Position numbers and translations under genes: made by a program. From Aselliscus stoliczkanus (taxonomy: Eukaryota > Chordata > Mammalia > Chiroptera > Hipposideridae), in assembly GCA_033961575.1 (NCBI GenBank), contig CM066736.1, positions 7,101,501 through 7,165,500 of the forward strand: 64,000 nucleotides of DNA, in the 5' to 3' direction. The stretch's first letter is position 1. The number at the start of each line of letters is the position of its first letter. A model generated the notes under the pieces. The model searched no databases, had not been told where the DNA came from, and was given only the letters and a program-made list of their open reading frames with translations. Of the stretch, positions 43,536-54,137 are shown one piece after another.

Positions 43536-44267
43536 ATGAACGGGCCCGCCCTGCAGTCCTCCTCGGCTTCCTCCGCGCCCTCCGCCGCCTCGTCGTCCGC
43601 CGCCCCCGCAGCCCAGTCCCCAAGGGGCTGGAGCGAGTTCTGCGAGCTGCACGCGGTGGCCACGGCCCGGGAGCTGGCCCGGCACTACTGGCTCTTCGTC
43701 CGCGAGCACCCGCAGCACGCGCCCCTGCGCGCCGAGCTCGTGTCGCTGCAGTTCACCGACCTCTTCCAGCTCTACTTCTGCCGCGAGGTGCGCCAGGGCC
43801 GGGCGGCCGGGCCGCCGGCGCGCGACTACCGGGAGGCGGGCCGTGGGCCTGCGGCCAAGGCCGAGGCGCCCTCCGCGGAGCCGGGCCCCGCCGCCCCGGC
43901 CCTGCCCAAGGCCCGCAGTTCGGAGGAGCTGGCCCCGCCGCGGCCTTCCGCGCCTTGCGCCCTGCAGCACCTGCGCCACAGCCTCCGCCACATTATCCGC
44001 CGCCGGTCGGCCGGGGAGTTGCCGGCCGCTGGGGCGGCGGGGGAGGCTCGGGCCAAACCTGGCCTGGCCAGGAAGTTCCTGCCCTGGAGCCTGGCCCGGG
44101 AGCCGCCGCCCGAGGCCCTCAAGGAGGCCGCGCTGCGCTACAGCCTGGCGGACGAGGCCTCCATGGACAGCGGGGCGCGCTGGCAGCGCGGGCGCCTGGC
44201 CCTGCGGCGCGCCCGAGGCCCGGAGAGCAGCGTGGACCGCGTGCTGGAACTCTTCGACCCGCCCAAG
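43536..44267 (+). CDS. SH2B3: SH2B3 (LNK) adaptor, first coding exon (N-terminal 244 residues, partial gene)
   Basis: The exon opens [10 protein letters not shown] at a GCCATGA start and ends at the donor CCCAAG|GTAATC after codon 244, in phase 0. Residues about 32-85 ([10 protein letters not shown] to LYFCREV) form the SH2B-family N-terminal dimerisation (Phe-zipper) domain. Residues 86-190 are a Pro/Ala-rich region with a conserved [13 protein letters not shown] segment and a basic [12 protein letters not shown] stretch. From about 195 ([20 protein letters not shown]) the PH domain begins and is cut by the intron at LELFDPPK. The rest of the PH domain, the SH2 domain and the C-terminal tyrosine motif lie beyond the window. 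SH2B3 binds phosphotyrosines on JAK2, MPL, KIT and related receptors and restrains cytokine signalling in haematopoietic and endothelial cells. The exon sits in its own CpG island (about 43370-44560). Identification is secure. Confidence 0.96.
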
Positions 44268-44320
44268 GTAATCCCCACAGCGCGGGTTGCACACTGTGTC
44301 AGCAGGCTCCTGCACGCGCG

Positions 44321-44551
44321 CACAGGGACGCGCGTGCACGTACACGCACACTGAGCACACGCACGAGCACGCACAGGGACGCGCGTGCACGTACACGCAC
44401 ACTGAGCACACGCACGAGCACGCACAGGGACGCGCGTGCACGTACACGCACACTGAGCACACGCACGAGTACGCAAAGGGCGCGCGTCCACGCGCCCGCA
44501 CACTGAGCACACGCAGCACACGCACGAGCACGCACAGGGGTGCGCGCGCAC
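44321..44551. repeat. 51-bp minisatellite just inside SH2B3 intron 2
   Basis: Copies: 44321-44371 and 44372-44422 (identical over 51 bp), 44423-44473 (one mismatch), then a diverged copy of about 57 bp (44474-44530) and a partial copy. The unit begins CACAGGGACGCGCGTGCACG and is rich in alternating purine-pyrimidine CA/CG steps. The array starts 53 bp after the exon 2 donor. Because 51 is a multiple of three, several frames stay open and create false ORFs with a 17-residue period. Confidence 0.95.
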
Positions 44552-44639
44552 GGATGGATGGTGACAGCTGAGGGTGGGGCCTCTCTGTGTTCGGCGGAGG
44601 GCAGGAACGGGCCCAGAGGGAAGTACAGCCATACCTTTT

Positions 44640-45365
44640 CCAACGTGAACTTTTTCTTTGAGACTCATTTGAGTAACAGAAAAGTTGCAAAGATCGTGCA
44701 GGGTTTCCTTATAGGCGACACCCAGCTTTGCCTAATGTTAACATCTTACATCACTGAGTACCTTTGTCATGACTAAGGAACCCACATTGGTCATTACTCT
44801 TAACTAAACTTGGAGGTTTCTTTGGATTTTGCGAGTTTTCCCCGAATGTCCCTTTTCTGTTCTAGGATACCATGTTACAATAGATTCGGCTGTCACGTCT
44901 CCTTAGGTGCCTCTCGGCGGTGGCAGTTTTCCCAGGCTTTCCTTGTTTTTGATGACTTTAACAGTGTTGTGGAGTACTGGTCAGGAATTTTGTAGGATGG
45001 CCAAGGACACTATATGTGGGTGTCACATGGGCTGTGGCAGATTGGTCCAAGGTCTTTGAAAACCCAGACCGATCCTTACTTGGCAGGGGAGATACCATGA
45101 TCATGAAAACCCAGACCGACCGTGAACAATAGGAAGTTGTTTTCTGGGGGCTCCAAACCGTCGTGGAATTCTATTGTACCTCCCATGCTTTGTAGAAGTC
45201 TTATTTTCTTTCACGTTTTAACAGCTTTGTCATTTTCTTTTGCAACCAACTTAATTCCAGCTCTGCCGTTGATGCTGAAGGGTCACTGTTCCACACACCT
45301 GTTCCATCTCTGACTTGGGTGTTCTCAAGTGGATGGGACTATGTGGCTTTCATCTAATTCCTTTC
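44640..45365 (-). mobile_element. Old L1-like fragment, antisense
   Basis: It shows ACAGAAAAGTTGCAAAGATC, AACTAAACTTGGAGGTTTCT and GGAGTACTGGTCAGGAATTT, words of L1M 3' regions read in reverse. An internal duplication of GAAAACCCAGACCGA (about 45057 and 45105) is seen. Confidence 0.55.
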
Positions 45366-45469
45366 TCTCTGTGGTCCTATTATGTGCTAGGGCCTTGCTC
45401 TAGAGAGGAAGCCAAGCAGATGTGATTGATCCCAGTCCTCAGGGATAACGGTCTGGGTGTGGAAGAGAC

Positions 45470-45705
45470 TGACAGTTATTCATTCATTTGTTCAACAGCT
45501 ATGTATTGAGCACCTACTATGTATCAGGCACATGCTAGGTGCTGGGGGAACTGGAATCGTGGTGGGGGCCATTAAAGGCATAAACCTACAAATGAACATG
45601 GAATTATAAATTACTGTGCTCTAAAGGAAAAGCAATGGGGATTCTTGGAGGATAACCAAGGGGCCCTAATTTGGAGTTTGGGATGGGGTGTTTTTGAAGA
45701 ATCCT
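45470..45705 (-). repeat. L2 LINE fragment
   Basis: It shows TTCATTTGTTCAACAGCTAT, GTATTGAGCACCTACTATGT and a CAGGCACATGCTAGGTGCTG block. Confidence 0.65.
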
Positions 45706-46476
45706 CTTGTGTGAAGTAACCGTCTCTTCAACTTCATCGCAGTGGGATGTGTACCTGAAGCTGCATGAGTGTTTCTGTGTGTGTGTGTGTGTACATCCAG
45801 TGACCCAGCACCCCAGGGGCTCTCTTAGCCTCCCTCCTCCATGTCAGTCAGCAGTCCCCTCCCCCCAGACACACTGACTCCTGCTCCCACCGATTAATTA
45901 CATTTCTGTGTTCTTGAACTTCGTGTAAGTGGAATCACACGGCATGCTGCCTTTTATGTCTGTATCCTTTCGCCCAGCATAATGTGTAAGAGATCTTGTG
46001 CGTGTCGGCAGGTCATTTCTTTTCATCGCCAAGTAGGATTTGGCTGTGTGGATGCACCACAATTAGCTTATCCATTCGCCTGCTGATGGAATTGTGTCGT
46101 TTCTGGTTTGGGGTTTTTATGATAATGTTGTTATGAAATGTGCATGTAGGTCTTTGTATGGACAAAAGCTTCTACTTCTTTCAGATAGATTCCTAGAAGT
46201 GGGCCGGCTGGGTCATATGGGAAGGGTTACCTTTGTGAGAGACTTCTAAACAAGGCTCCCCATTTAGTAGTCTTCCCACCAGCAGTGTATGAGTTTTCAT
46301 TTCAGTTCTTCCAGTCCATGTGTGCTGGCACCTCAAGGTGGCTTTAATTTGCATTTCCTGATGACTCACAAGCTTAAGCACCTTTTCATATGTTTATTGG
46401 CCTGTGGAATGGACTCTTGTGAAGTGCTCCTTGTTTTTATTGAGTTGTCTCTTATTGATTTCTAAGAGTTTTTATA

Positions 46477-46598
46477 GGGCTGGCCGAGTGGCACGGTGGT
46501 TAAGTGCTGGCTTGGGAAGCCAGCAGCCCTGGTTCGGATCCCATATGTGAGGGCCAGTGACACTGCCCTCAAATAAATAAATAAATAAATAAATAAAT
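46477..46598 (+). mobile_element. Short (head-only) tRNA-derived SINE with (AAAT)n tail
   Basis: Head GGGCTGGCCGAGTGGCACGG, B box GGTTCGGATCCC, end GTGACACTGCCCTC, then (AAAT)n. TSD AAGAGTTTTTAT at 46464-46475 and 46599-46610. Confidence 0.9.
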
Positions 46599-46717
46599 AA
46601 GAGTTTTTATGTATTCTGATACACTTCCTTTGTATTGTAAATATCTCAGGCTCTTAGTGTGGGTTGCCTCTTTGCTCTTTTCATGGGATCTTTTCATGAA
46701 CAGAAGTTCTTCATGTT

Positions 46718-46823
46718 TTTTTTTTTTTTGAGGGCAGTGTCACTGGCCCTCATATGTGGGACCCGAACTGGGGCCTCTGGCTTCCTAAGCCAGCGCTTAA
46801 CCACCACACCATTCGGCCGGCCC
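46718..46823 (-). mobile_element. Short (head-only) tRNA-derived SINE, perfect 17-bp TSD
   Basis: Reverse head ends CACCATTCGGCCGGCC. TSD CAGAAGTTCTTCATGTT at 46701-46717 and 46824-46840 is identical over 17 bp, so this is a young insertion. Confidence 0.93.
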
Positions 46824-47499
46824 CAGAAGTTCTTCATGTTAATGACATCCATTTATCAACTTCTTTCCTCTATGGTCAGTGCTTTTTGTGTCCCCGTTAG
46901 GAAATCTGCCTGTGAAGCTCTTTCTCGTCTCCGGAAGCTTTACTGTTTGGGTCATCCCACTCCGGACCAAGATCCATCTTGAACTAATTTTTGTGTGTGG
47001 TATGAGGAGCGGGTCAGCAGTCTTCAGTTTTTGCAGTGCCATGTGCCGATGTGACCCTCTTCTTTATTGGGCTGCAGTGCTCTTTTCATCCTGGTAACTG
47101 TCTGTGGCTTCTGGACTCCTGTTTCCTTGGCCTGTGTGTCTATCCTTGTGCCAACACCACACTAATTACCAGTTTCGTAGTGAGTCCTCAGAACGTGACT
47201 TGGACGGAGATCTTAATCCTGAGTTGAGACTCGCTGGGTGTTCCAGGCAGAGGGAATAGCAAGGACAAAAGCCCTGAGATGGGAAAGCATTTGATTTCAA
47301 ACATAATGGGAAGCTGTCAGAAAAACACAAGTGCAGATAAAAACTCTTTCTCATCACTTTTTAAAGTCTCGAGGCTGTGACACCATGAAAGGCAAATAAC
47401 GGCCCAAGCACATGTGTTATCTGCCTGATAGTGTGGAGTTCCTTATAGAACTTCACTTTAAAAAACAACTGCTGCTGCTTAAAATAAACCATCATGGAA

Positions 47500-47730
47500 A
47501 ACCAGGTGTCAGGAGTCAGATGGACCCAAGTTGGAATAATCAATTAGTTCTTTCCCAGCGCTGAGGCCTTAGGCAAGTGACGTCACCTCTCTGAGCCTCA
47601 GTTTCCTCCTCTGTACAACGGGCCTATTCATAGTTGCCGCCTCGCGGGGCCATTGCATTAACTGGGAGAACACATCTGCTGAGCGCCTGGCACAGGGAAG
47701 TGCTCAGTGTTCCCAGCCCTCCTTGTTGTC
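47500..47730 (+). repeat. MIR fragment containing a full CRE octamer
   Basis: It shows GCCTTAGGCAAGTGACGTCA, CTCTCTGAGCCTCAGTTTCC and GAGCGCCTGGCACAGGGAAG. The palindrome TGACGTCA lies at 47578-47585. Confidence 0.7.
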
Positions 47731-47999
47731 ATTATGGTTGTTATGGTGATAACTTTAGGACTGAGAACACAGACTTATTTCCAGCGCTGGGAGGCACCTT
47801 CAAGGCTCCTGTTCCTCTGGAGCCCTGAGGGTGGGGCCGCAGTCGGATGGAGGTCTGGTCCTGGAGAAGCCAGGCTGGTGGGGAGTGCAGCTGGGTCCCT
47901 GGGCCCTGTCGTAGGCTTGGGGGGGCCTCTCCCAGCCCCTTGACAGTGGCTGGCCTGACAGAGCAGACCCCAGTTCTGTCAGCTTCTGAGAGCTCATGG

Positions 48000-48120
48000 G
48001 TCAGCCTCACTGGAGTTGGGTCTCAGCTCTGCCTCTGATCTGCTGTGACCCTGGACTGTCACTTCCCCACTTGGAGCCTCAGTCTACTCAGCTGTAAAGT
48101 AGGGTTGTTGTGAGGGCTGC
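48000..48120 (+). repeat. MIR fragment
   Basis: It shows GGTCTCAGCTCTGCCTCTGA, TTGGAGCCTCAGTCTACTCA and GCTGTAAAGTAGGGTTGTTG. Confidence 0.6.
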
Positions 48121-49364
48121 AGTGGGAGGCGGCTCCTTGTTACTGGAGGTGTGTAGGGGTTTGGAGGAGACATCTGTGGCTATTTTCCAAGGTCTGAAGA
48201 TGGCTAGAGAAGGCACGGCGTTTTCTGGCTTCAGCGGCACCCCCCTGCAGGTGGGTGACAAGTGGCGCAACCTTTCCTTCCATGGTGCCCTGGGCCTCTG
48301 GGGGGCTGGTGATTGCGTCCACTGGGGAGGGGCCATTGAAGGCCCCTTGCGGGAGGTGCCGATCCTGGAAGATCTGGGTGACTGAGTCCCAGGCTAAGGA
48401 GATGACGAGTGCAAAGGCCCTGGGGTAAGCATGAACCAGGAGTCTTTGGGGAACAACCAGGTGGCCATGGCTGGAGTGATCAAGGAGGGATGCGTTTGGA
48501 AAAGTGACTGAGCTGGATTAGGTGGGGCCTTGGGCACTTCACCTAAAATCCTTAGGTGCAGATTTTAGTTTTTACATTAAGTGCAGTGGGAGTATTTGGG
48601 AGAACTTGGAGTATTTAGGCCGAGGGGCTGAGGCCCTTGCTGGGGCCACCCAGCTGTGGGAGTGGGCCAGAGGTACCCTCTGTGCATCCCAGGATCTTCC
48701 GGCATCAGGCTGGCCATGGGGGAGGGGCGGATGCTGCTTCTAGAAGACCCACCGGTCGCGCTGTCCACTCATGGTGTGGCACCTCTCCCCTCTGAGCCCA
48801 CTGATCCCCAGGAATGCCCACTCCTAAGCCCTCAGGTACCCCATTGAACCGGCTCCCTCAAGTCAGAGGCTGCAGAGTGCCAGTTCCGAGCCAGGCCAGG
48901 TCTGAGATGTGCTGCCCTTCTCGGCCGTTAAGAGAAAAACAAGAGAGGTGGATTGGGTGCCAATATTTAAAAACATCAAATGGAGAGATTTCATATAAGA
49001 ATCCAGATTTCTGGTTTCTCTTATAAAATTGGTGGGTCTGGCAGTGCTGGGCCTGTATCACCGGAGGTGGCTCCCAGCCTGGCCCGGCTTGAGCTCTGTA
49101 GAGGGAGATGGTGGGGGTCCCGGCGTTGGGGGGAGATGACGAGGTGGCTGGCGTGGGGCAGGGGCTCCTTGGGGGCTGGGTCCATTTTCAGATGGAGCAT
49201 AACCAACTGACCATGGCCTTTGAACCAGCGCTTTGCTCTTTTGGGCCTCAGTTTCCCTGCATGCCCAGACCTCTGATGATCTCAAAGCCTTGCCAGCCAG
49301 CCAGGTCTGGGGGCTGAGCCTCAGGGAGTGATGATGGAGCTCTAGCCACTGTTGAAGAATGCCT

Positions 49365-49600
49365 CTTTAGCCAACATCTGTTTGGCACTTGTTATATACC
49401 AGGCACCTTACTGATCTGGCTTCATTTAACCCTCACAGCAGCCCTGTGAAGGAGCTGCTATGATTATCTTCATGTCACAGATGGAGAAGTTGATGCCAAG
49501 AAAGGATAGGTGACTTGTCCAAGGTCACACAGCTCTCAAGTAGCCAAGACAGGACTGGAAGCCAGGCAGTTGGACTGTACCTGGTGCCTTGTAAGTTCAG
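49365..49600 (-). repeat. MIR fragment
   Basis: The plus strand shows CACTTGTTATATACCAGGCA, ATTTAACCCTCACAGCAGCC, CATGTCACAGATGGAGAAGT and CCAAGGTCACACAGCTCTCA. Confidence 0.7.
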
Positions 49601-50849
49601 GACTTGTTATTGGTGGTGGTGTTTAACCAGTGGCCCCACCTGGGTGGGGGCATGTGTTTTGAGTTCTCAGACCAGGAAAGGCCCCCTGTGGCCATCTTGT
49701 CCAGTGCCACCATTTTACAGATGGGGACACTGAGGCCCAGGGGGGGCTGGCCAGTTTCCGCCTCACCCAGCACGTCCTGCCCTTGGCCTCTGCTGCCCAG
49801 CCCAGAGAAGAGGTAGAGGAAGCAGGTGGGGGTGCACCTCAGGGGACTCAGCTCACAGCCCCGAGCCCCCCCTTCACCACAGGCCTCAGGTACCCCCTAG
49901 AGGCTGATTGGGGGTGGCTGGTCCTGCTGGTCCTAGGGTTGGTAAGGGGGTGGACCAGGCAGTGAGGTTCAGAGCCATTCCTGCTTTGCTCCTTCTGAGC
50001 CCGGTGTCCTCAAACAAGTGACTTGATCTTGCTGGACCTCAGTTTAACTCCTTTGTAAAACAGGGATGGTCACGGCGCCTTCAGATAGTTAAGTGCCGAC
50101 TGGGTGGGTGAGGGGGGGTCCTCGGGCCCTTATATCCGGGCAGTGACCATTCCTGGGGTGCCTGGACGCCCATGAACCAGGTCACCAGGCCCCACCCTCA
50201 CAGAGCACATAGTCCAGCCGGGGGACAGCCTGCAGGACTGGGTGGGTGCCTGGGTGTGCGCAGACGCAGGCAGTTCCCTGGGTGGTGAATGGTCTGGCGT
50301 CTCCTGAGCCCCACGGACCTCACAGAGTGAGGCTTGACCGAGTCAGCCCATCCAGTGCCCACCGTGATCTTCAAGGCAGGCACAGCTACTGCACCTACTT
50401 CACAGATGAGGAAATTGAGGCAGAAGTTGCTGTGGTGAGGACCCAGGGGCCTGAGGCTGGAGCCGTGTCCCCGAGTGTGGGAAAGAGGAAGCAGAAAGAA
50501 AGGGACGTCCGCCCGGAGGCCTGGCGGTTTCCTCTCGGAGGCAGGAGCCGAGGAGGAGGAGGGCCGGGCAGGAAGCGGCCGGGCGGGAGGGGGCAGCCCG
50601 CTTTGGCTCCGGCAGACCTGGGGGAGGCCTGCCTCTGCCCCTCCTCGCTGGGAAAGGTGCTTTGCTCTCGCTGTCTGTGCCTCCGTTTTCTCGAGTGATA
50701 ATAGCTGAGTGATGGCGCCCACGTGGCAGGTGCTGATTGGACCGGACTGGAGCCGCCCGGCACACAGTTGGCGCTCAGCAAGGCTTAGCTGCTGCACTTG
50801 TTATTTTTATTAGTTGTTTTTGACATGACAGGCACCGCATTTGACATAT

Positions 50850-50970
50850 CCCATGAAATCCTCCGTGAAGTGGGGACAATGATGAAGCCAGCTCACAGAT
50901 GAGGAAACTGAGGCACAAAGAAGTAGAGAGACTTGCCCCAGGCCGCACGGCTGGGAGGTGGCAGAGCTAA
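50850..50970 (-). repeat. MIR fragment
   Basis: The plus strand shows CTCACAGATGAGGAAACTGA and GGCACAAAGAAGTAGAGAGA. A shorter relative is at 50395-50420 (CACAGATGAGGAAATTGAGG). Confidence 0.65.
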
Positions 50971-51504
50971 GACCTGCGTCCTGTGAGGACCTGCGAAGGT
51001 CATGGGTTGTGTTCAGGCCCCAAGCAGGCAGAGAAACCACCTCCTTGCCACCTTCAGCCTCGCGGCTCTTTGCGGGCCACACAGAGCTAGAGGCCAGGGG
51101 CTCCCCAATCCCACTGTCTCCCATGGGGACCAGTGGCAGAAGGCTCGCAAGGTGACAATGGGGTTCCTCTTTGCCCTGGCTGCTTTGTGACTCAGGTGGG
51201 TCCCCGCCCCCTCTGAGCTGTGCAGAGGGCAACCTGGGGCTTAATCTGGGCCTTCTGGGACTGAGGGGGGGGGGAGGAAAGGGTGGTGGTAGGCAGAGCT
51301 CTCATGGGCCCCCCACCTGCCTCTTACTGGGGTTCCTTGTAAGAAACTTTTTGAAAAGTGCTTTGCCGCTTAGAAGAAACCCCCGACCACGCTGAAACCG
51401 CGAGCAGATGGTATCGGCGTGCTTCCTTTTAGCTCAAATTCTATGAATCCACAGACTAGAAAGTGCCCCTGATTCCAACAGCGGGAGGCCAGGGAACGAT
51501 ATTG

Positions 51505-51651
51505 TTTATTTATTTATTTATTTATTTTTAAAATAAATTGTTTTTATTTTTTATTTTTAGAGGGCAGTGTCACTGGCCCTCATATGTGGGACCCGAACCG
51601 GGGCCTCTGGCTTCCCAAGCCAGCGCCTAACCAACGCGCCACTCGGCCAGC
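51505..51651 (-). mobile_element. Short (head-only) tRNA-derived SINE with ATTT-rich tail
   Basis: Reverse head ends CGCGCCACTCGGCCAGC. The left side carries a (TTTA)n-rich tail. No confident TSD. Confidence 0.85.
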
Positions 51652-52529
51652 TCACTATATTCATTCATTATCAGCCGGCCTGCCGGTGCCTCTGGGGGCT
51701 GTTTCCACGGGGCCTGTTTGCTGTCTCCAGCTTCTTGGAAGTTGGTCTTGTACTTTTGTTTGGGGGACTGGGTGTTGGCACAAGACCGTCACTGTGGAGT
51801 CTGGGCAGCGGGCTGGGTGGCCGGGGAGCAGCTTGGTTGAGATCTTGGCCTGAGTATCAGTTTCTCACTCTGGGAAATGGAATGTCAGTACTTGCCTTGC
51901 TGGGTGATAAAGCCAAAAAAACGGGCTCCGGGAGGGCGCTGCACGATGCGTCCCCACCTGAGAGGCGGAATCCCAGAGGTGGGTCCCTAGCCGCCCTCCT
52001 TGGGATGGGCAGCCACCTGGCTGGCCCTCGTGGTAGCCTGCAGTAGGCACCAGCTGGCAGCCCACACGCTGGGCGGGCACGGCTGGAAATCCCCCACCCA
52101 CCGCTTTGTGAATGGAAAAGGAAACCAGATACACAGAAGAGATCTCTGCCTTCTCAGCGGCTGGCCCTCGCCGGCGGTGCTGGGGGGGCTTCCTCCCCCA
52201 AGGCAGGAGGGGCCGCTTCAGCTTCCTTTTGGGGGCTCCACACCCCTTTTTCCTATCCCTCCTGAGCTGGGGAGGCGGCCACTGTTTTCCTCAGGCCACG
52301 GACCTCTGGAACCAGTGGGTGACAGGGCACATGAGGGGACTGAGTCCTCCCCTGACAGGTCGGAGGTCCCAGCAGTGGCAGAAAGGAAACCTCTCTCCAG
52401 GGAACCTTCTGGGACTGGAGGCCCTCCGTGCTGTTTCTTCGCAAATCTTCATGTAATCTAGGAAACAAGCGAACCGAGGGCCTCCAAATGTTGAGTTCCT
52501 GATGTTTTTGCTTTTGTGTTCTCAGTAAA

Positions 52530-53060
52530 GCTCATGGCGGAAATTACAGAAAAGTAACTGAAAATCCACCCATAATCCGACTACAGAGAGAAAACGAGCA
52601 TTCCCGTTTTGGTAGATGTCTCTGTAATCTTTTTTTCTTGTATTTAATTCCCCCCGCAAAATTGCAGCTCCTGCAGCACTCATTCAGGCTGCCTCTGGAG
52701 TCCGCTGTGTGCTCATATGCTGGAAACACAGGCGGGAAGCTTCGGGCAAAAACCCCAGCCCGGGTGGGGCTGGTGCTCGGCCTCTTGCTTTTTTTCATTT
52801 GCACGTCTTGATCATTTTTCTGTTTTCTCAAATAGTTTTTCAAGAATTATTTTTATTTTTTTTAATACTGGCTACACAGTGTTTCAATTACACAGTTAGG
52901 CCATGGCATATTTATCTATTATTATCTAGACTATTTCAATCATTTCTGTCTTTTTGTGCTCAAATAGTTGTAACCCTGTGATGAGTGTCTTGTACGGAAG
53001 TCTTGGTGTGTGTCTCTGATTATTTCCTTAGACTGAGTTCCTAGAAGGGGAGTGCTGGCC
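52530..53060. mobile_element. Old retroelement debris (L1-like)
   Basis: It shows TTCAAGAATTATTTTTATTT and GATTATTTCCTTAGACTGAG, then TCCTAGAAGGGGAGTGCTGG. Strongly diverged; class is tentative. Confidence 0.4.
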
Positions 53061-54102
53061 GGGAGGCTTTGAGTCTCCTCTCAACTTGTTTAAAGTGTAC
53101 AATGGTTTTTAGTATATTGACTGAGTTGTGCAACTATCACTGTGGTTGAATTTCAGAACATTTTCATCATCTCAAAAAAAAAGCAAACAAACAACCCCCC
53201 CCCCCATCCCCATTAGCAGTCACTCCCCATTCTTCCTTTTCCTCCTCCCCGCCCCAGGCAGCCACTAATCTGCTTTCTGTCTCTATGGATTTGCCTACCC
53301 TGCTCTTTTCACATAAATGCAATCAGACAATATGTGGTCTTCAGTGACTTCAGTCTTCTTTGACTTAGTCTTGCGTTGTTGGGGCTCACATTTGCTTAGC
53401 CATTCATCTTTGGACAGACATGAGGTTTCCACCTTTTGGCTGTTTTGGGTGGCGCTGCCATGAACATCCACGTCCGGGCACACCTCAGAGACACTGCGGG
53501 TTCAGTTCCAGGCCACCACAATAAAGTGAGTTGCCATCTTTTTGCCTTCAGCTTGTAAAAAATGCAACAGTGGTGAAGCACAATTAGACTAAGTACAATA
53601 AAACAAGGTGCGCCTGTGTGTTTGTGAGGACGTGGTTTCATTTCCCTGGGGTAGACATCGAGTGGACTTGCCGGGTTATGTGGGAACTGTGTTGAAGAAC
53701 TTGCCAAATCAAAGCACTACACGTCCTTATACCCCACCAGCAATGTATGAGGGTCCCAGTTTCTCCACCTTCTCGCTAACACTTGTTATTATCCGTCTTC
53801 CTGGTTAGAGTCATCGTAGCAGATGGGAAGAGACTTGTAGCTCCTTGGTGGCTAATGATGTGCTTAGTAGCCCTCTCGGATGCGTCTGATGTTTGCTGTT
53901 GAAATAGCCTTCCAGAAAAGTTAGACCTACTATCGCCAGTGCTGCCAGCACTGGGTGTTATTTTAAAAACCTTTGCCAACTTCTAGATGACAAGTGGTTA
54001 TCTTGCCCTTTCTGGTTACGAGTGGAATGGACCTTTTAAGAAAAAAAAATTGAGAGAAAATTCACATAAAAGTCACCATGTTGAAATGCAATTCACTGGC
54101 TT

Positions 54103-54137
<35 letters not shown>

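Larger units (their letters stand above)
33455..43539 (+). other. Predicted spliced upstream ORF of SH2B3 ending in ATGA overlap
   Basis: The upstream ATG at 33455-33457 has G at -3 and G at +4. Translation gives 11 codons to the donor plus two bases (33455-33489). Joined to exon 2 at 43509, the frame runs ten more codons and stops at TGA 43537-43539. The main SH2B3 start is ATG 43536-43538, so the stop and start share ATGA. The peptide is 21 residues, rich in Pro, Ser and Leu. This depends on the exon 1 donor joining this acceptor directly. Confidence 0.45.
45840..47230 (-). mobile_element. L1 ORF2-3' region, antisense, split by two SINEs
   Basis: It shows GTAAGTGGAATCACACGGCA, AGTAGTCTTCCCACCAGCAG, GGCTTTAATTTGCATTTCCT, GTTCTTCATGTTAATGACAT and a CTTGTGCCAACACCACACTA block, reading L1 in reverse. 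The SINEs at 46477-46598 and 46718-46823 interrupt it. Frames are decayed. Confidence 0.75.

Noticed and set aside
44287..44571. Repetitive peptide with a 17-residue period
   Set aside because: It is the translation of the 51-bp minisatellite inside the intron; no start context or splice support.
43326..44690. 454-residue minus-strand ORF across SH2B3 exon 2 and the minisatellite
   Set aside because: It is the antisense shadow of a GC-rich coding exon, extended by a 51-bp repeat that keeps frames open. No recognised domain; composition is low-complexity.
45840..47230. Possible active L1 (ORF2-like matches)
   Set aside because: Only 3' fragments, heavily diverged and interrupted by SINEs; no intact reading frame.
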